A stretch of DNA of 64,000 nt from Rhodoglobus sp. (GTDB lineage: Bacteria; Actinomycetota; Actinomycetes; Actinomycetales; Microbacteriaceae), in NCBI GenBank assembly GCA_025464445.1, contig JAODLY010000028.1:27439-91438 (forward strand), in the 5' to 3' direction. Within the stretch, counting starts at the first letter, position 1. The number at the start of each line of letters is the position of its first letter. Positions 1 through 9,240 of the stretch are shown piece by piece. The notes below the pieces were generated by a model. That model had not been told where the DNA came from. It saw only the letters and a program-made list of their open reading frames with translations, and made no database searches. Both the position numbers and the translations under genes were made by a program.

Positions 1-970
1 CCGTCCAGAACGGCTCGCCGCGCGTCACCGCGGGTCGCCTGAGCACAGCGCTGGCCTCGCCGCGCAGCGCCTCCACGATGGGCGAGTCGAGGGGTGCCTC
101 GAATGCCGCGCGGGCGACGAGCCGGGTGAGGGTAGTGGTCGCCGGGCCGTCCACTGCGGCGATCGCGCGCCGCAGTTGCTCTTGCACGTGGTCGGGGCTT
201 TCGCCGGGCAGGAAACGGCGCTCAACCGTGAGGATGCATGAGGGCGCGACCGTCGCGGCATCCACACCGCCGTTGATCGTCGCGACCCGCACCGTGCCGT
301 GGCCGAGAGTGGGATGCGGCGGCATCGCCTCCAGCTCGGCACCCAGCCTATCGAGCGCAACCAGCACCCGCCCGGCCTGCGCAATCGCATCGATGCCGAG
401 CTCCGGCATCGAGCCGTGGGACGCGAGCCCGCTGATCCGCACCTCGAACCAGGCGAAGCCGCGGTGCGCGGTAGTGATCTCGAGCCCGCTCGGCTCGGTG
501 ACGATGGCGCCGTCTGCCGCGTAGCGCTCGAGCACCTCTTCGGTGCCGGTGCTGCCGAACTCCTCGTCCGCGACGAGCGTGACGATGAGGTCGCCGCGAA
601 GTGTTCCCGCGGCGGCGGCCGCTGCGACGAGCATGGCGGCGATGCCGCCCTTCGTGTCGAATGCGCCGCGACCGAAGAGCATGCCGTCACGTTCCACGGG
701 TTCGAGCAGCGCGGCATGGGAAACGCCCACGGTGTCGAGGTGGCCGTTGAGCATGAGCGAGCGGCCACCACCGCTACCGGCGAACAGCCCGACAACCGAT
801 GGCCGCCCCGGCCGGCGCTCAAGGGTCGTGACCTCGAATCCGCGTGCGGCCAGCCACGCGGCGCAGAATGAGGCGATTGCGCTCTCGCCCGCTGCCGACG
901 CCACGAGGGACGGGTTGACGGAGTCGATGGCGATGAGTTCGCGGGCGAGCGCTACGGGGTCGTCATCCAC
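1..970 (-). CDS. M20 family peptidase (ArgE/DapE-like), 3' end cut by window edge
   Basis: Manual translation from GTG at 970: VDDDPVALARELIAIDSVNPSLV...LMLNGHLDTVGVS...GRGAFDTKGGIAAML...VADEEFGSTGTEEVL; M20 metal-binding motifs. Not in the ORF track because of the GTG start. Confidence 0.85.
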   Translation of the reverse strand, partial: MDDDPVALARELIAIDSVNPSLVASAAGESAIASFCAAWLAARGFEVTTLERRPGRPSVVGLFAGSGGGRSLMLNGHLDTVGVSHAALLEPVERDGMLFGRGAFDTKGGIAAMLVAAAAAAGTLRGDLIVTLVADEEFGSTGTEEVLERYAADGAIVTEPSGLEITTAHRGFAWFEVRISGLASHGSMPELGIDAIAQAGRVLVALDRLGAELEAMPPHPTLGHGTVRVATINGGVDAATVAPSCILTVERRFLPGESPDHVQEQLRRAIAAVDGPATTTLTRLVARAAFEAPLDSPIVEALRGEASAVLRRPAVTRGEPFWT

Positions 971-1000
971 CCCATCAGGCTAGCGCCGCTCGATCTCGCG

Positions 1001-1225
1001 TCAGGCCGTCGTCCCGGAGTAGGCACCGGGCGCGCGAACCACCTCAGGCTCAACCGGGATCACTATCCACATCACGATGTAGACGATGAGCTGCGGGCCC
1101 GGCAGCAGGCAGGACAGCACGAACAGCAGTCGCACGACGTTCGCGTTCCAGCCGAAGCGTCGCGCGAGGCCGGCGCAGACGCCGGCAATGACCCGGCCGG
1201 TGCGGGGTCTCTGGAGAGTTGTCAT
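1001..1225 (-). CDS. PspC domain-containing small membrane protein
   Basis: MTTLQRPRTGRVIAGVCAGLARRFGWNANVVRLLFVLSCLLPGPQLIVYIVMWIVIP is typical of PspC. Confidence 0.85.
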   Translation of the reverse strand: MTTLQRPRTGRVIAGVCAGLARRFGWNANVVRLLFVLSCLLPGPQLIVYIVMWIVIPVEPEVVRAPGAYSGTTA

Positions 1226-1274
1226 GCTTACACACTGCCACCGTGTCCCGCCGGAAAGTATGGGGGTAACCCCC

Positions 1275-1784
1275 TTATTCCTCCAGCGGGAACACCAGCA
1301 GGGTGCTGCTCGCCGTCGCGACAATGCGGCCCTGCGAGTCCGTCAACTCCCCCTCAGCGAAGGCGACGCGTTTGCCCGGCTTGATGACCCGTCCGGTCGC
1401 CGTGAGAGCACCGGTCGTCGTGCTCAGCCCACGCAGGTAGCTCACCTTGATCTCGAGCGAGGTGTAGCCCGTCCCCCGCGGCAACGTGGTCTGCACGGCG
1501 CATCCCGCTACCGAGTCGAGCACCGTGCAGGCGAAACCGCCGTGCACGGCACCGATCGGGTTGTAATGCGACTCGTCGGGCTGGGCGCTGAAGACCACGA
1601 CGCCGGTCTCGACTGAGACGAGTGTCATGTTCATGAGTGCGATGATCGGCGGGAGTGGCACAGCCCCATCCCGCAGTGCCTGCATGTACTCGAGGCCGCT
1701 CATTGTGCCCATCGTGGATGCCCCGATCATCGGGTCCTCCCAGGTAATCGTCCTGCTGCGCTCGGCGCCCGTCGAAGTAGTCAT
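1275..1784 (-). CDS. PaaI-like hotdog thioesterase
   Basis: NPIGAVHGGFACTVLDSVAGCAVQTTLPRGTGYTSLEIKVSYLRGL hotdog motif. Confidence 0.8.
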   Translation of the reverse strand: MTTSTGAERSRTITWEDPMIGASTMGTMSGLEYMQALRDGAVPLPPIIALMNMTLVSVETGVVVFSAQPDESHYNPIGAVHGGFACTVLDSVAGCAVQTTLPRGTGYTSLEIKVSYLRGLSTTTGALTATGRVIKPGKRVAFAEGELTDSQGRIVATASSTLLVFPLEE

Positions 1785-1910
1785 GTCCCAAGTCTGCGCC
1801 CCTAGCAACACTTGCTGGGAAGTCAAGCACTAGCAGCTGCGCCGTTACCTTGGTCTAATTGATCACCACCCATTCGGGGGTAGACACCCCGACGGCCAAG
1901 AGGAGCGACA

Positions 1911-2144
1911 ATGACCATTGAGTCTTTCTCCAGGCATGCCACCCGCCCGGACATCTCCCTCGTGTCTGAAGACACCTATTGCGTGCTCTCCCCCGAGGAG
2001 ACGATGGGGTTCGTCGCCAAGGTGGGCAACCTCTTCGTCGCACACTCGGGCACGGATCTCGCCCACGCCATCGAAATCGGGCAGTCCCTGTCATGGGACG
2101 AAGCCGTCTCCATGGTCGTGCGCGCGTTCGGCACCCTTCGCTAG
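1911..2144 (+). CDS. Small hypothetical protein (77 aa)
   Basis: ORF with upstream aggagcgac SD; no family recognised. Confidence 0.6.
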   Translation: MTIESFSRHATRPDISLVSEDTYCVLSPEETMGFVAKVGNLFVAHSGTDLAHAIEIGQSLSWDEAVSMVVRAFGTLR

Positions 2145-2160
2145 CTTCGGCGAGCGGCCT

Positions 2161-3039
2161 CTAACCGGCCACGAAATCGATGAGCTGCTCGACTCGCCCG
2201 AGGAGCGCGGGCTCGAGATCGGCGTAGCTGTCGACCCGGCCCAGGATGCGCTTCCACGCCGCCGCGATGTCCGCCTGGTCGGCGTGCGGCCAGCCCAGTG
2301 CCTCGCACACGCCGTGCTTCCACTCCGTGCCGCGCTCGATCACCGGCCATGCGGTCATCCCGAGCCTGCCCGGTTTGACCGCCTGCCAGATGTCCACGAA
2401 TGGATGCCCGACCACGAGCACATGCGCGCCGAACTGGCCGCTGCTCACCGCATCCGCGATGCGGCTCTCCTTCGACCCCGGCACGAGATGGTCGACGAGC
2501 ACCCCCGCCCTCCGCTCCTGCGACGGCCGGAACTCGCGCAGCACGTCTTCGAGCAGGTCGACACCCTCGAGGTATTCGACGACGACCCCCTCGACGCGCA
2601 GGTCGTCCCCCCAGACCCGCTCGACCAGTTCGGCATCGTGCCTGCCCTCGACGAATATGCGACTCGGCAGCGCCACCCGCGCCCTCGTGTCGGCGACAGC
2701 CACCGACCCCGACGCCGTGCGCTTCGGCGCCGCCTGCGCGACCGCCGGCTTGGCGAGTCGTACCGGTTTGCCATCGATGAGGAATCCGGCGCCGAGAGTG
2801 AATGTGCGCACAGCCCCCTTGCGGTCTTCTAGTTCGACGAGACCGTTCGCATACGCCACAATCGCGCCGACGAAACCGGTGCCGGTCTCCTCGATCACGA
2901 GGCCGGCTTCGATCGGGACCGAGGGGATCACACTCGGACCGCGCTGCAGGCGGAATCCGGCGAGAACGTCGTTCCCGTACCGGTCATCGCCGTGCCGGTC
3001 ATCGCGGTACCGGTCATCGCCGTGTCGGTCATCGTTCAC
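2161..3039 (-). CDS. DUF3097-family protein
   Basis: DRYGNDVLAGF...GLVIEETGTGFVGAIVAYANGLVELEDRKG pattern; N-terminal DDRHG/DDRYR repeats. Confidence 0.75.
   Translation of the reverse strand: MNDDRHGDDRYRDDRHGDDRYGNDVLAGFRLQRGPSVIPSVPIEAGLVIEETGTGFVGAIVAYANGLVELEDRKGAVRTFTLGAGFLIDGKPVRLAKPAVAQAAPKRTASGSVAVADTRARVALPSRIFVEGRHDAELVERVWGDDLRVEGVVVEYLEGVDLLEDVLREFRPSQERRAGVLVDHLVPGSKESRIADAVSSGQFGAHVLVVGHPFVDIWQAVKPGRLGMTAWPVIERGTEWKHGVCEALGWPHADQADIAAAWKRILGRVDSYADLEPALLGRVEQLIDFVAG
2981..3034 (+). repeat. 15-bp tandem repeat (cggtcatcgccgtgc, about 3.6 copies) coding the N-terminus of the DUF3097 gene
   Basis: cggtcatcgccgtgc/cggtcatcgcggtac/cggtcatcgccgtgt/cggtcatcg. Confidence 0.85.
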
Positions 3040-3202
3040 CGGTCGAGGCTAAGCCCGCGCCCATCCCCGGCCCACCACGCCGCGCGGGGTTCGAACCCGC
3101 GAGATGCGTCAAACACACGTTCCGGCGCGCAGCGAAGGTGCGATCGGCGCATCTCGCGAGGATGGCGCGGCGCGAGCAGCCCGCCCCCGAGGGATGCGCC
3201 CG

Positions 3203-3913
3203 CTAAAGCACCGGCGAGTTTGCGTGCTGCAGCAACCACGCCTGCGGGTCGATCTCGATGCCATCGGCTCCCAGAACCCCGAAGTGCAGGTGGGGACCGG
3301 TGCTGGAACCGGTGTCGCCGACCGTGCCGAGTTGCTGGCCGCGGGCGACCGCGTCGCCGACGTTGAGGGTGAGCGAGCCGACCTGCATGTGCGCATACAG
3401 GCTTGAGAACACCTGCCCGTCGATGACGTGCTGGATGATGACGTGAACCCCGAGCCCGTCGACGTCGGAACGGGCTTCCGTTACGACCCCGTCAGCGACC
3501 GCCTGGATCGGATAGCCCGTTCCCGGAGTGAGATCGATGCCCTTGTGGTCCGCCGAGCAGCCGGCGCAGGAGCGCCAGCCGAATCCGTCGCTCATTGTCG
3601 TGGTGGACGGGACCGGCCACTGCACGAGCGTGTACGCCGTGACTCCGAACCCGTCGCGCTGCACGATGACGGGCAGGAAGCTCCCGGGTGAGTCATAGGA
3701 CTGGAGGACGGAGGTCGCCGCCTCCTCTTGCACCACCTCGGCCCCGGCCGGGAGCGATTGGATGCTCGTGAGCAGGCCGCAGGCCGCGACCGCGCCGAGG
3801 GCAAGCACGCGACGGTTGTAGTTGAGGAATCCGATGTGGCGGGGTATCGCCGGGCGCAGCACAGAAGCGGGCAGGTAAGTAGGCACGGGGGTGGATCTCC
3901 GGGTAACGCGCAC
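3203..3913 (-). CDS. M23 family metallopeptidase (LytM-like)
   Basis: DHKGIDLTPGTGYPIQAVADGVV...GSSTGPHLHFGV. Confidence 0.9.
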   Translation of the reverse strand: MRVTRRSTPVPTYLPASVLRPAIPRHIGFLNYNRRVLALGAVAACGLLTSIQSLPAGAEVVQEEAATSVLQSYDSPGSFLPVIVQRDGFGVTAYTLVQWPVPSTTTMSDGFGWRSCAGCSADHKGIDLTPGTGYPIQAVADGVVTEARSDVDGLGVHVIIQHVIDGQVFSSLYAHMQVGSLTLNVGDAVARGQQLGTVGDTGSSTGPHLHFGVLGADGIEIDPQAWLLQHANSPVL

Positions 3914-4025
3914 GTCGGGCGCGGGGTGCTGCAGCGCACGAAACGGTCAGGTCGGCGGCATCCGGGTGGATACGAGCGGGCTTCAGCGGTGAGATCCGGC
4001 GGTCATTTTCACGCCGACACGAGCA

Positions 4026-4433
4026 TCAGTCCTGGGGTATTTCCCTGCTGCCAGCCTGCGTGACGATCCTGTGAGGTTCATGTGATCGCATCGATGGGCG
4101 TCTCGGCGCCGTCGCGGCGAGCGCGATCAGCACACCCAGGGTGGCTCCAGCGCTGCCCCACACGACGTCCATCGCGGCGGCATAGCCCAATGGCATCCAC
4201 ACCGATTGGGCCGCCTCGATCCACGCCGCGCCAAGCATGCCGAAGGCCATTGCCGCCCACCAACGGCGGCGACCGAGCAGCAGCAGGAGCAGCACCCCTA
4301 CAGGCACGAACGCGGCGAGCGGCCAATACCAGGCAGCTCGATTGGTCGCCGAGCCGGGCACGAATGCCATGCCGATGATCGCGCCGAAATACAGCGCGGC
4401 GACCACGCTCAGGATGAATCGCCTCCGCCTCAT
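4026..4433 (-). CDS. VanZ-like membrane protein
   Basis: MRRRRFILSVVAALYFGAIIGMAFVPG... multiple TM helices, VanZ-like. Confidence 0.55.
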   Translation of the reverse strand: MRRRRFILSVVAALYFGAIIGMAFVPGSATNRAAWYWPLAAFVPVGVLLLLLLGRRRWWAAMAFGMLGAAWIEAAQSVWMPLGYAAAMDVVWGSAGATLGVLIALAATAPRRPSMRSHEPHRIVTQAGSREIPQD

Positions 4434-4579
4434 TGCACGAGTATCGCAAGCGTGGCTTGACGCCGGATGGGAAAACGGTGAACGGCGCGTGTGCGCTTTG
4501 CCGGCCCGCAGCGCGTCACACGGGAATCGACCGGCGACTCCCCCGGTTGGTACCCTCGAAGCACCCCAGGGAGGACAGC

Positions 4580-5140
4580 ATGGACCACGATTGGCTCGTT
4601 TTGCAGAAGCGCGTGCACGCCGAATTCGCAAAGCGGCTCGCAGCGATCCAGGACTGGGACGGCTCAACCCCCGACACCGAGTGGACCGTGCGGGACCTTG
4701 TCGCGCACGTCATCGAGGAGCAACAGTGGGTGCCGTACCTGCTGGCGGGGCAGAGGATCGCCCTCGCGAAGGCAGAAATCCAGCCGTTGCGCCTTGACGA
4801 TTTACGGGCGGAGTGGGATCTGTACTCGCTCGCGGCAACCTCGGCGTGGGCAGCGACTCCGCCCGACACGCTTGTGCACCTCTCCTACGACACGGTCACG
4901 ATGGCCGATTACCTGCGCGAGCAGGTGAGCGATGTCGCCATCCACACCTGGGATCTCGCGCGCGCGATCGGCGCAGACGAGAAGCTCGACGACGAACTCG
5001 TCGAAGCCGTTTGGACTGTTTTCGAGCCGCAGGCCGACACCCTCGCGGCGAGCGGCCTCTACGCGGCCCCCGTGCCGATTCCGGATGACGCGCCCCTCCA
5101 AGAGCGCCTGCTCGCCCTGACCGGCCGCGACCCGCGCTAA
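4580..5140 (+). CDS. TIGR03086/maleylpyruvate isomerase N-terminal (DinB-like) family protein
   Basis: TPDTEWTVRDLVAHVIEEQQWVPYLLAG...SDVAIHTWDLARAIG. Confidence 0.85.
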   Translation: MDHDWLVLQKRVHAEFAKRLAAIQDWDGSTPDTEWTVRDLVAHVIEEQQWVPYLLAGQRIALAKAEIQPLRLDDLRAEWDLYSLAATSAWAATPPDTLVHLSYDTVTMADYLREQVSDVAIHTWDLARAIGADEKLDDELVEAVWTVFEPQADTLAASGLYAAPVPIPDDAPLQERLLALTGRDPR

Positions 5141-6357
5141 CTCTCCCTACCCACCTCGACGCCGAGCTCTCGAGGCTTACGGAAATACACGATCGCCCCG
5201 TAAACGGCGGGGATCGTCAATGCGCCAATACACAGCGCGAGTGCGAGAGCTGTCGGCAGTGGCGGGCCGACCCAGGCCAGTACCGCGAGGCATAGCCCGA
5301 CGACGACCTTGAGCATGGGGCTGGCCACCGCGCCGGTGGGTTCGTCGGGTGCTCGGTCGAGAGTGATCTCGAGCTGGGCGAACGCGAGGAGGGTGAAAGC
5401 CAGGCCATACAGCAGCAGGGCGCGCACGTCTGGGGCGAGCGGGGCATCCCCGGTGCCTTCGAGCGCCTGGGCGATCGCGACGCCGACGACGATGATTCCG
5501 CTGAGCGAGGCGATGTGCAGATACACCCAGGTCAGGGCCGCCGCGAACACGGGCCGTGTCGGTCGCCTGGCGATGAAGTCGAAATAGAGCCACCAGAGGC
5601 CGAAACCGATGGCAAGCCCGGCGGCAGCTTCGACTATTGTCCCTGCCGAGAGCCCGGTCTGCGCGTTCGAGGTGGCGACGCCGCGGATGACGCCGGCAAC
5701 GGTCTCACCGAGCACGATCATTGTCAGCAGTCCGAAGCGCTCAGGGAACTTGTCACGACTGAGCGGCGGGAGCCCGGCCTGGAAGCGCTGCGTCACCGCC
5801 GGGGTCGCGATATCCACGACCACCGCGAGCGCGAAGAGCACGAGTCGCCACCGCTCGTCGACGAACAGGCTCGCCGCGAGCAATAGCACCGCCGCCACGA
5901 AGCCTCCCGCGAACCCCCAGGCGGCACGGCGAAAACGCGGCTCGTGGCTGGCCGCGTTTATCCACAGGCCGATGTTGAGCGCCCGCGCGAGTACGTAGGA
6001 CGCGGCGAATCCCAGGTAGTTGTGGCCGAGCCCGTCCTCACCCCAGATTGCGAGGCCGGCGACCGTGAGGATTGCGATGAACGCAAACAGTCGGTTCTCG
6101 AGGCCATGCGACTCGAAGCGCTCCGTGTAATAGGTGTACCCGTTCCAGGCCCAGAACACTGCGAGAAACTGCAGCCCGAAACGCAGCAGCCCACCGGGGT
6201 CGATGTGCTGCTGCAGGTCGTGTGCGAGCACCGCGACAATCACGACGAAGACGAGATCGAAGAACAGCTCGATCCAGCCGACCGGCCTGTGGTGGTCGCC
6301 GTCGTCACGCAGGGAAGGCCGTTGCCACGCTCCCCTGCCGCGACCCGGATCGCTCAT
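5137..6357 (-). CDS. Low temperature requirement protein A (LtrA) family
   Basis: GWIELFFDLVFVVIVAVLAHDL...PERFGLLTMIVLGETVAGV. Confidence 0.9.
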   Translation of the reverse strand: MSDPGRGRGAWQRPSLRDDGDHHRPVGWIELFFDLVFVVIVAVLAHDLQQHIDPGGLLRFGLQFLAVFWAWNGYTYYTERFESHGLENRLFAFIAILTVAGLAIWGEDGLGHNYLGFAASYVLARALNIGLWINAASHEPRFRRAAWGFAGGFVAAVLLLAASLFVDERWRLVLFALAVVVDIATPAVTQRFQAGLPPLSRDKFPERFGLLTMIVLGETVAGVIRGVATSNAQTGLSAGTIVEAAAGLAIGFGLWWLYFDFIARRPTRPVFAAALTWVYLHIASLSGIIVVGVAIAQALEGTGDAPLAPDVRALLLYGLAFTLLAFAQLEITLDRAPDEPTGAVASPMLKVVVGLCLAVLAWVGPPLPTALALALCIGALTIPAVYGAIVYFRKPRELGVEVGRES

Positions 6358-6361
6358 GTAG

Positions 6362-7936
6362 TCATGCTGGCAGCAGCAACCCGGTAAGCACCAGTTCGCG
6401 CAGCTGCGGAATGACCTCGGCTGAGAGCTCTGTCGCGTCAACCTCGAGGATCTGCGCAACCGCACTGCAGATCGCCCCGACGGTCATGGTGCCGTCGCAC
6501 GCGCCGACCACCGCGGCGAGAGCCGTACCCACCGGCACGGTGCGGGCGAAGCCCGATCCCTGGCGCAGCAGCATGACCGTGGGGTGCTCGGCGCCCGGCC
6601 AGTAGTGGCGCTCCTCGGTGACATCGGGCGCGATCGTGAGGGTGGTCTCGGCGAGTGCCGCGTCATCCCGGGCATCCAGCCAGTCATGGGCGGCGAACAC
6701 GGCCGCGATGTGGTCGCCGAGGGAACCGCCCAGCGGGGCGTCGTAGCGCTCGAAGCGCCGGAAGGTGGGGGCGCCGAGCGGCAGGCGCAGCGTCACGTAG
6801 CCGAAGCCGACCTCGGTGACTCCACGCTCCGCGAAGTCGTCGAGCCAGGCCGCGTAGAGCCTGTCGAACTCCTTGCCGGGCCGGGTGCCGCCGTCCCGGA
6901 TCCAGGTTTCGGCGTAGAGTTCCACGCTTTGGCGTTCCCGCTCGACAACCCAGGCGTCAAGCCCGGTATCGGCCACCCACGACTCGACGCGCTCGAGGCC
7001 GTCGAGAGCCCCGTACTCCCAGTTCCCGAGCAGTTGCGCGAAGCCGCCGGGCTCGAGCCGTGCTTCGACGCCCAGGATGACCGCGCGCACGATCCCGTCG
7101 CCCACCATGCCGCCGTCGCGGTACTCGTACGCCGGCACGCCCGCGGCGCGCGGTGTGATCACGAAGGGCGGGTTGGACACGACGTGGCCGAACCGCTCCT
7201 CCACGACGGGCTCGAACAGGCTGCCTAGCCGGAACTCGATGTTCGTGAAGCCGTTGAGTTCGGCGTTGAGACGCGCAAGGTGCAGCGCCCGCTCCGAGAT
7301 GTCGGTGGCGATCACCCGTTTCGCATGGCGCGCGGCATGCAGTGCCTGGATGCCGCATCCAGTGCCCAGGTCGAGTGCGAGCTGCACCGGCCCCGCCATC
7401 ATGAGCCCGCTCAGCGTCGTCGATGCCCCACCGACGCCGAGCACATGGTTCTCGGGAATGGCATGGCCCAGCGCGAGCTCGCCGAGGTCAGACGCGATCC
7501 ACCAGCTGGTCACGCCGCTGCCGTCCACGACGCTGTACGGCCGCAAGTCGAGCAGCGGTGCACCGGCCTCGTCGACGAGGCCGAGCTCGACAGCCCCCGC
7601 GACGCCGAGTGTTGGCAGAGCGGCCTCGAGAGCCGCCGGGTCGACGGCGAGCCCGAGCACGAACGCCGTCGCGAGGGTCGCGAGCGCCCCCCTTCGGAAA
7701 TTCAGGAGATCCTGCTCGACACGCGGCCTTTTCGCTCGTAGAACTGCCGTTTCGCCGCCGGACTCCTGAATTTCCGAAGGGGGCGACGGAGTACCCGCGG
7801 CGAGCGCCCTGAGGGCGGGGACGCGCTGGCCGCGGTGGAGGGCGGCCGCGGCATCCTCGCCCCAGAGGTCGGTGAGGGCATCGACTGTGAAGTTCGCGGC
7901 ACGGAGGTCAGCTGCGAGGCGGGCGAGAGAAGTCAT
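6362..7936 (-). CDS. Class I SAM-dependent methyltransferase (HemK-like)
   Basis: ALDLGTGCGIQALHAARHAKRVIATDISERAL...VVSNPPFVI. Confidence 0.85.
   Translation of the reverse strand: MTSLARLAADLRAANFTVDALTDLWGEDAAAALHRGQRVPALRALAAGTPSPPSEIQESGGETAVLRAKRPRVEQDLLNFRRGALATLATAFVLGLAVDPAALEAALPTLGVAGAVELGLVDEAGAPLLDLRPYSVVDGSGVTSWWIASDLGELALGHAIPENHVLGVGGASTTLSGLMMAGPVQLALDLGTGCGIQALHAARHAKRVIATDISERALHLARLNAELNGFTNIEFRLGSLFEPVVEERFGHVVSNPPFVITPRAAGVPAYEYRDGGMVGDGIVRAVILGVEARLEPGGFAQLLGNWEYGALDGLERVESWVADTGLDAWVVERERQSVELYAETWIRDGGTRPGKEFDRLYAAWLDDFAERGVTEVGFGYVTLRLPLGAPTFRRFERYDAPLGGSLGDHIAAVFAAHDWLDARDDAALAETTLTIAPDVTEERHYWPGAEHPTVMLLRQGSGFARTVPVGTALAAVVGACDGTMTVGAICSAVAQILEVDATELSAEVIPQLRELVLTGLLLPA
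7685..7785. repeat. Inverted-repeat element (21 bp perfect arms, about 101 bp total) inside the methyltransferase CDS
   Basis: cccccttcggaaattcaggag ... ctcctgaatttccgaaggggg. Confidence 0.85.
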
Positions 7937-7978
7937 CCCGCCCATTCTGCCGGGCGCCCGGGCGCTCTCCGGCGAGCG

Positions 7979-8371
7979 TCAGTTGGAGAGCACGGAGAGT
8001 ACGTTGCCCGCAGGGTCGAGGAACCACGCGATGTCAGGGCCCTGACCTGCGGCTTTGCCGCGCGCAACCCCTTTTTCGTCCTGTTGGGCGCCCTCGTACT
8101 TCTCGAACTTCACGCCCTTGGCGACGAGTTCGTCGACAGTCGAATCGATGTCGTCGACCGGGAAGTTCAGCACCGTATAGGAGGCGGGTGTGTGGTCAGG
8201 CTTGGGGTAGACAAACACCACCCCGCCGGAGTCGAGCTGCAACGTGATCGCGCCCATGCCCGCGTCCTCGACCGGGATGCCCAGCGTGTCTTCATAGAAC
8301 TTGCGCGACGCTGCGATGTCATTGGATGACATCCCGCTGAAGGCTTCGGTTGTGCTGAACATAAGATCCTC
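7979..8371 (-). CDS. VOC (glyoxalase-like) family protein
   Basis: AFSGMSSNDIAASRKFYEDTLGIPVED...GPDIAWFLDPAGNVLSV. Confidence 0.85.
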   Translation of the reverse strand, partial: EDLMFSTTEAFSGMSSNDIAASRKFYEDTLGIPVEDAGMGAITLQLDSGGVVFVYPKPDHTPASYTVLNFPVDDIDSTVDELVAKGVKFEKYEGAQQDEKGVARGKAAGQGPDIAWFLDPAGNVLSVLSN

Positions 8372-8447
8372 CATGATCATTCGCCGCACGATATGTTTAC
8401 GCTGTCAACACTTGCATACAATGGTGTGAACGTCCACAGGGAGGCCC

Positions 8448-9092
8448 GTGACAACCCCAGCAGAAGGACAGCGCCAGAACTACCACCACGGCGACCTCAT
8501 GCAGGCGTTGCTGGCGGCGGGGGTCGACCTTGCGCGCGAAGGCGGGCCGGATGCCGTGGTGCTGCGCGAGGCGACAAGGCGCGTCGGGGTGTCGCCCAAC
8601 GCCGCCTACCGGCACTTCGCCGACCGCGATGCGCTGCTCGACGCGGTGAGCGACGCGGCCCTCGCACAGCTCGCGACGGCTATCGACGCCCACTTCGACG
8701 CGATCGCACCAGGCGATGCGGAGACAGTGGCGCGCGCCCACCTGCGGGCGGTTGGCACTGGCTACGTGGCCTTCGCCCAAGATGAACCCGGACTGTTCCG
8801 CGCGGCATTCTTCGTGCCGGCCGACCTGCACAATCCGGGTACCGCGGCGAGATCGGGGCCGAGCGGCAGGAGCCCGTTCGTGCTTCTCGCCGACGCACTC
8901 GACGAGTTCGTCGCGTGCGGCATCATGCCTTCGGCGCGCCGACCACAAGCCGAATTTCTCGCGTGGTCGGCGGTGCACGGGTTTGCCCTGCTCGTGATCG
9001 ACGGGCCGCTGCGCGCCCTGCCCCGCGGGCAGGCCGACGCCGTGACCCAGCGCGTGATCGACATGGTGGAGGCGGGGCTGACCGCGCCCTGA
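8448..9092 (+). CDS. TetR/AcrR family regulator
   Basis: NYHHGDLMQALLAAGVDLAREGGPDAVVLREATRRVGVSPNAAYRHFADRDALL HTH. Confidence 0.9.
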   Translation: MTTPAEGQRQNYHHGDLMQALLAAGVDLAREGGPDAVVLREATRRVGVSPNAAYRHFADRDALLDAVSDAALAQLATAIDAHFDAIAPGDAETVARAHLRAVGTGYVAFAQDEPGLFRAAFFVPADLHNPGTAARSGPSGRSPFVLLADALDEFVACGIMPSARRPQAEFLAWSAVHGFALLVIDGPLRALPRGQADAVTQRVIDMVEAGLTAP

Positions 9093-9104
9093 CCCGCCCG
9101 TCAG

Positions 9105-9155
9105 TTGCGGACTTCCGCCCCGCTGCGTGTCACCCGGGTGGGCGAAAGTCCGCAA
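9105..9155. repeat. Imperfect palindrome (15/16 bp arms)
   Basis: ttgcggacttccgccc ... gggcgaaagtccgcaa. Confidence 0.8.
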
Positions 9156-9219
9156 GTCGAGTCGTTCCCCGGACGAGTCGTTCCCCGGACGAGTCGTTCC
9201 CTGGACGAGTCGTTCCCTG
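9156..9219. repeat. 16-bp tandem repeat x4 (gacgagtcgttcccYg)
   Basis: Four abutting 16-bp units, 9156-9171, 9172-9187, 9188-9203, 9204-9219. Confidence 0.95.
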
Positions 9220-9240
9220 GACAATATGTAGTGTGGAAGG

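Noticed and set aside
3076-3150. tRNA-like T-arm on the minus strand (GCGGG-TTCGAAC-CCCGC)
   Set aside because: Perfect T-arm and a partly pairing acceptor stem, but no D-arm or anticodon arm could be formed; there is also an 11-bp inverted repeat (3098-3108/3148-3158) that may explain the structure. Not called as tRNA.
9156-9219. Short repeats that might suggest a CRISPR array
   Set aside because: Units are abutting 16-mers with no spacers and no cas genes nearby.
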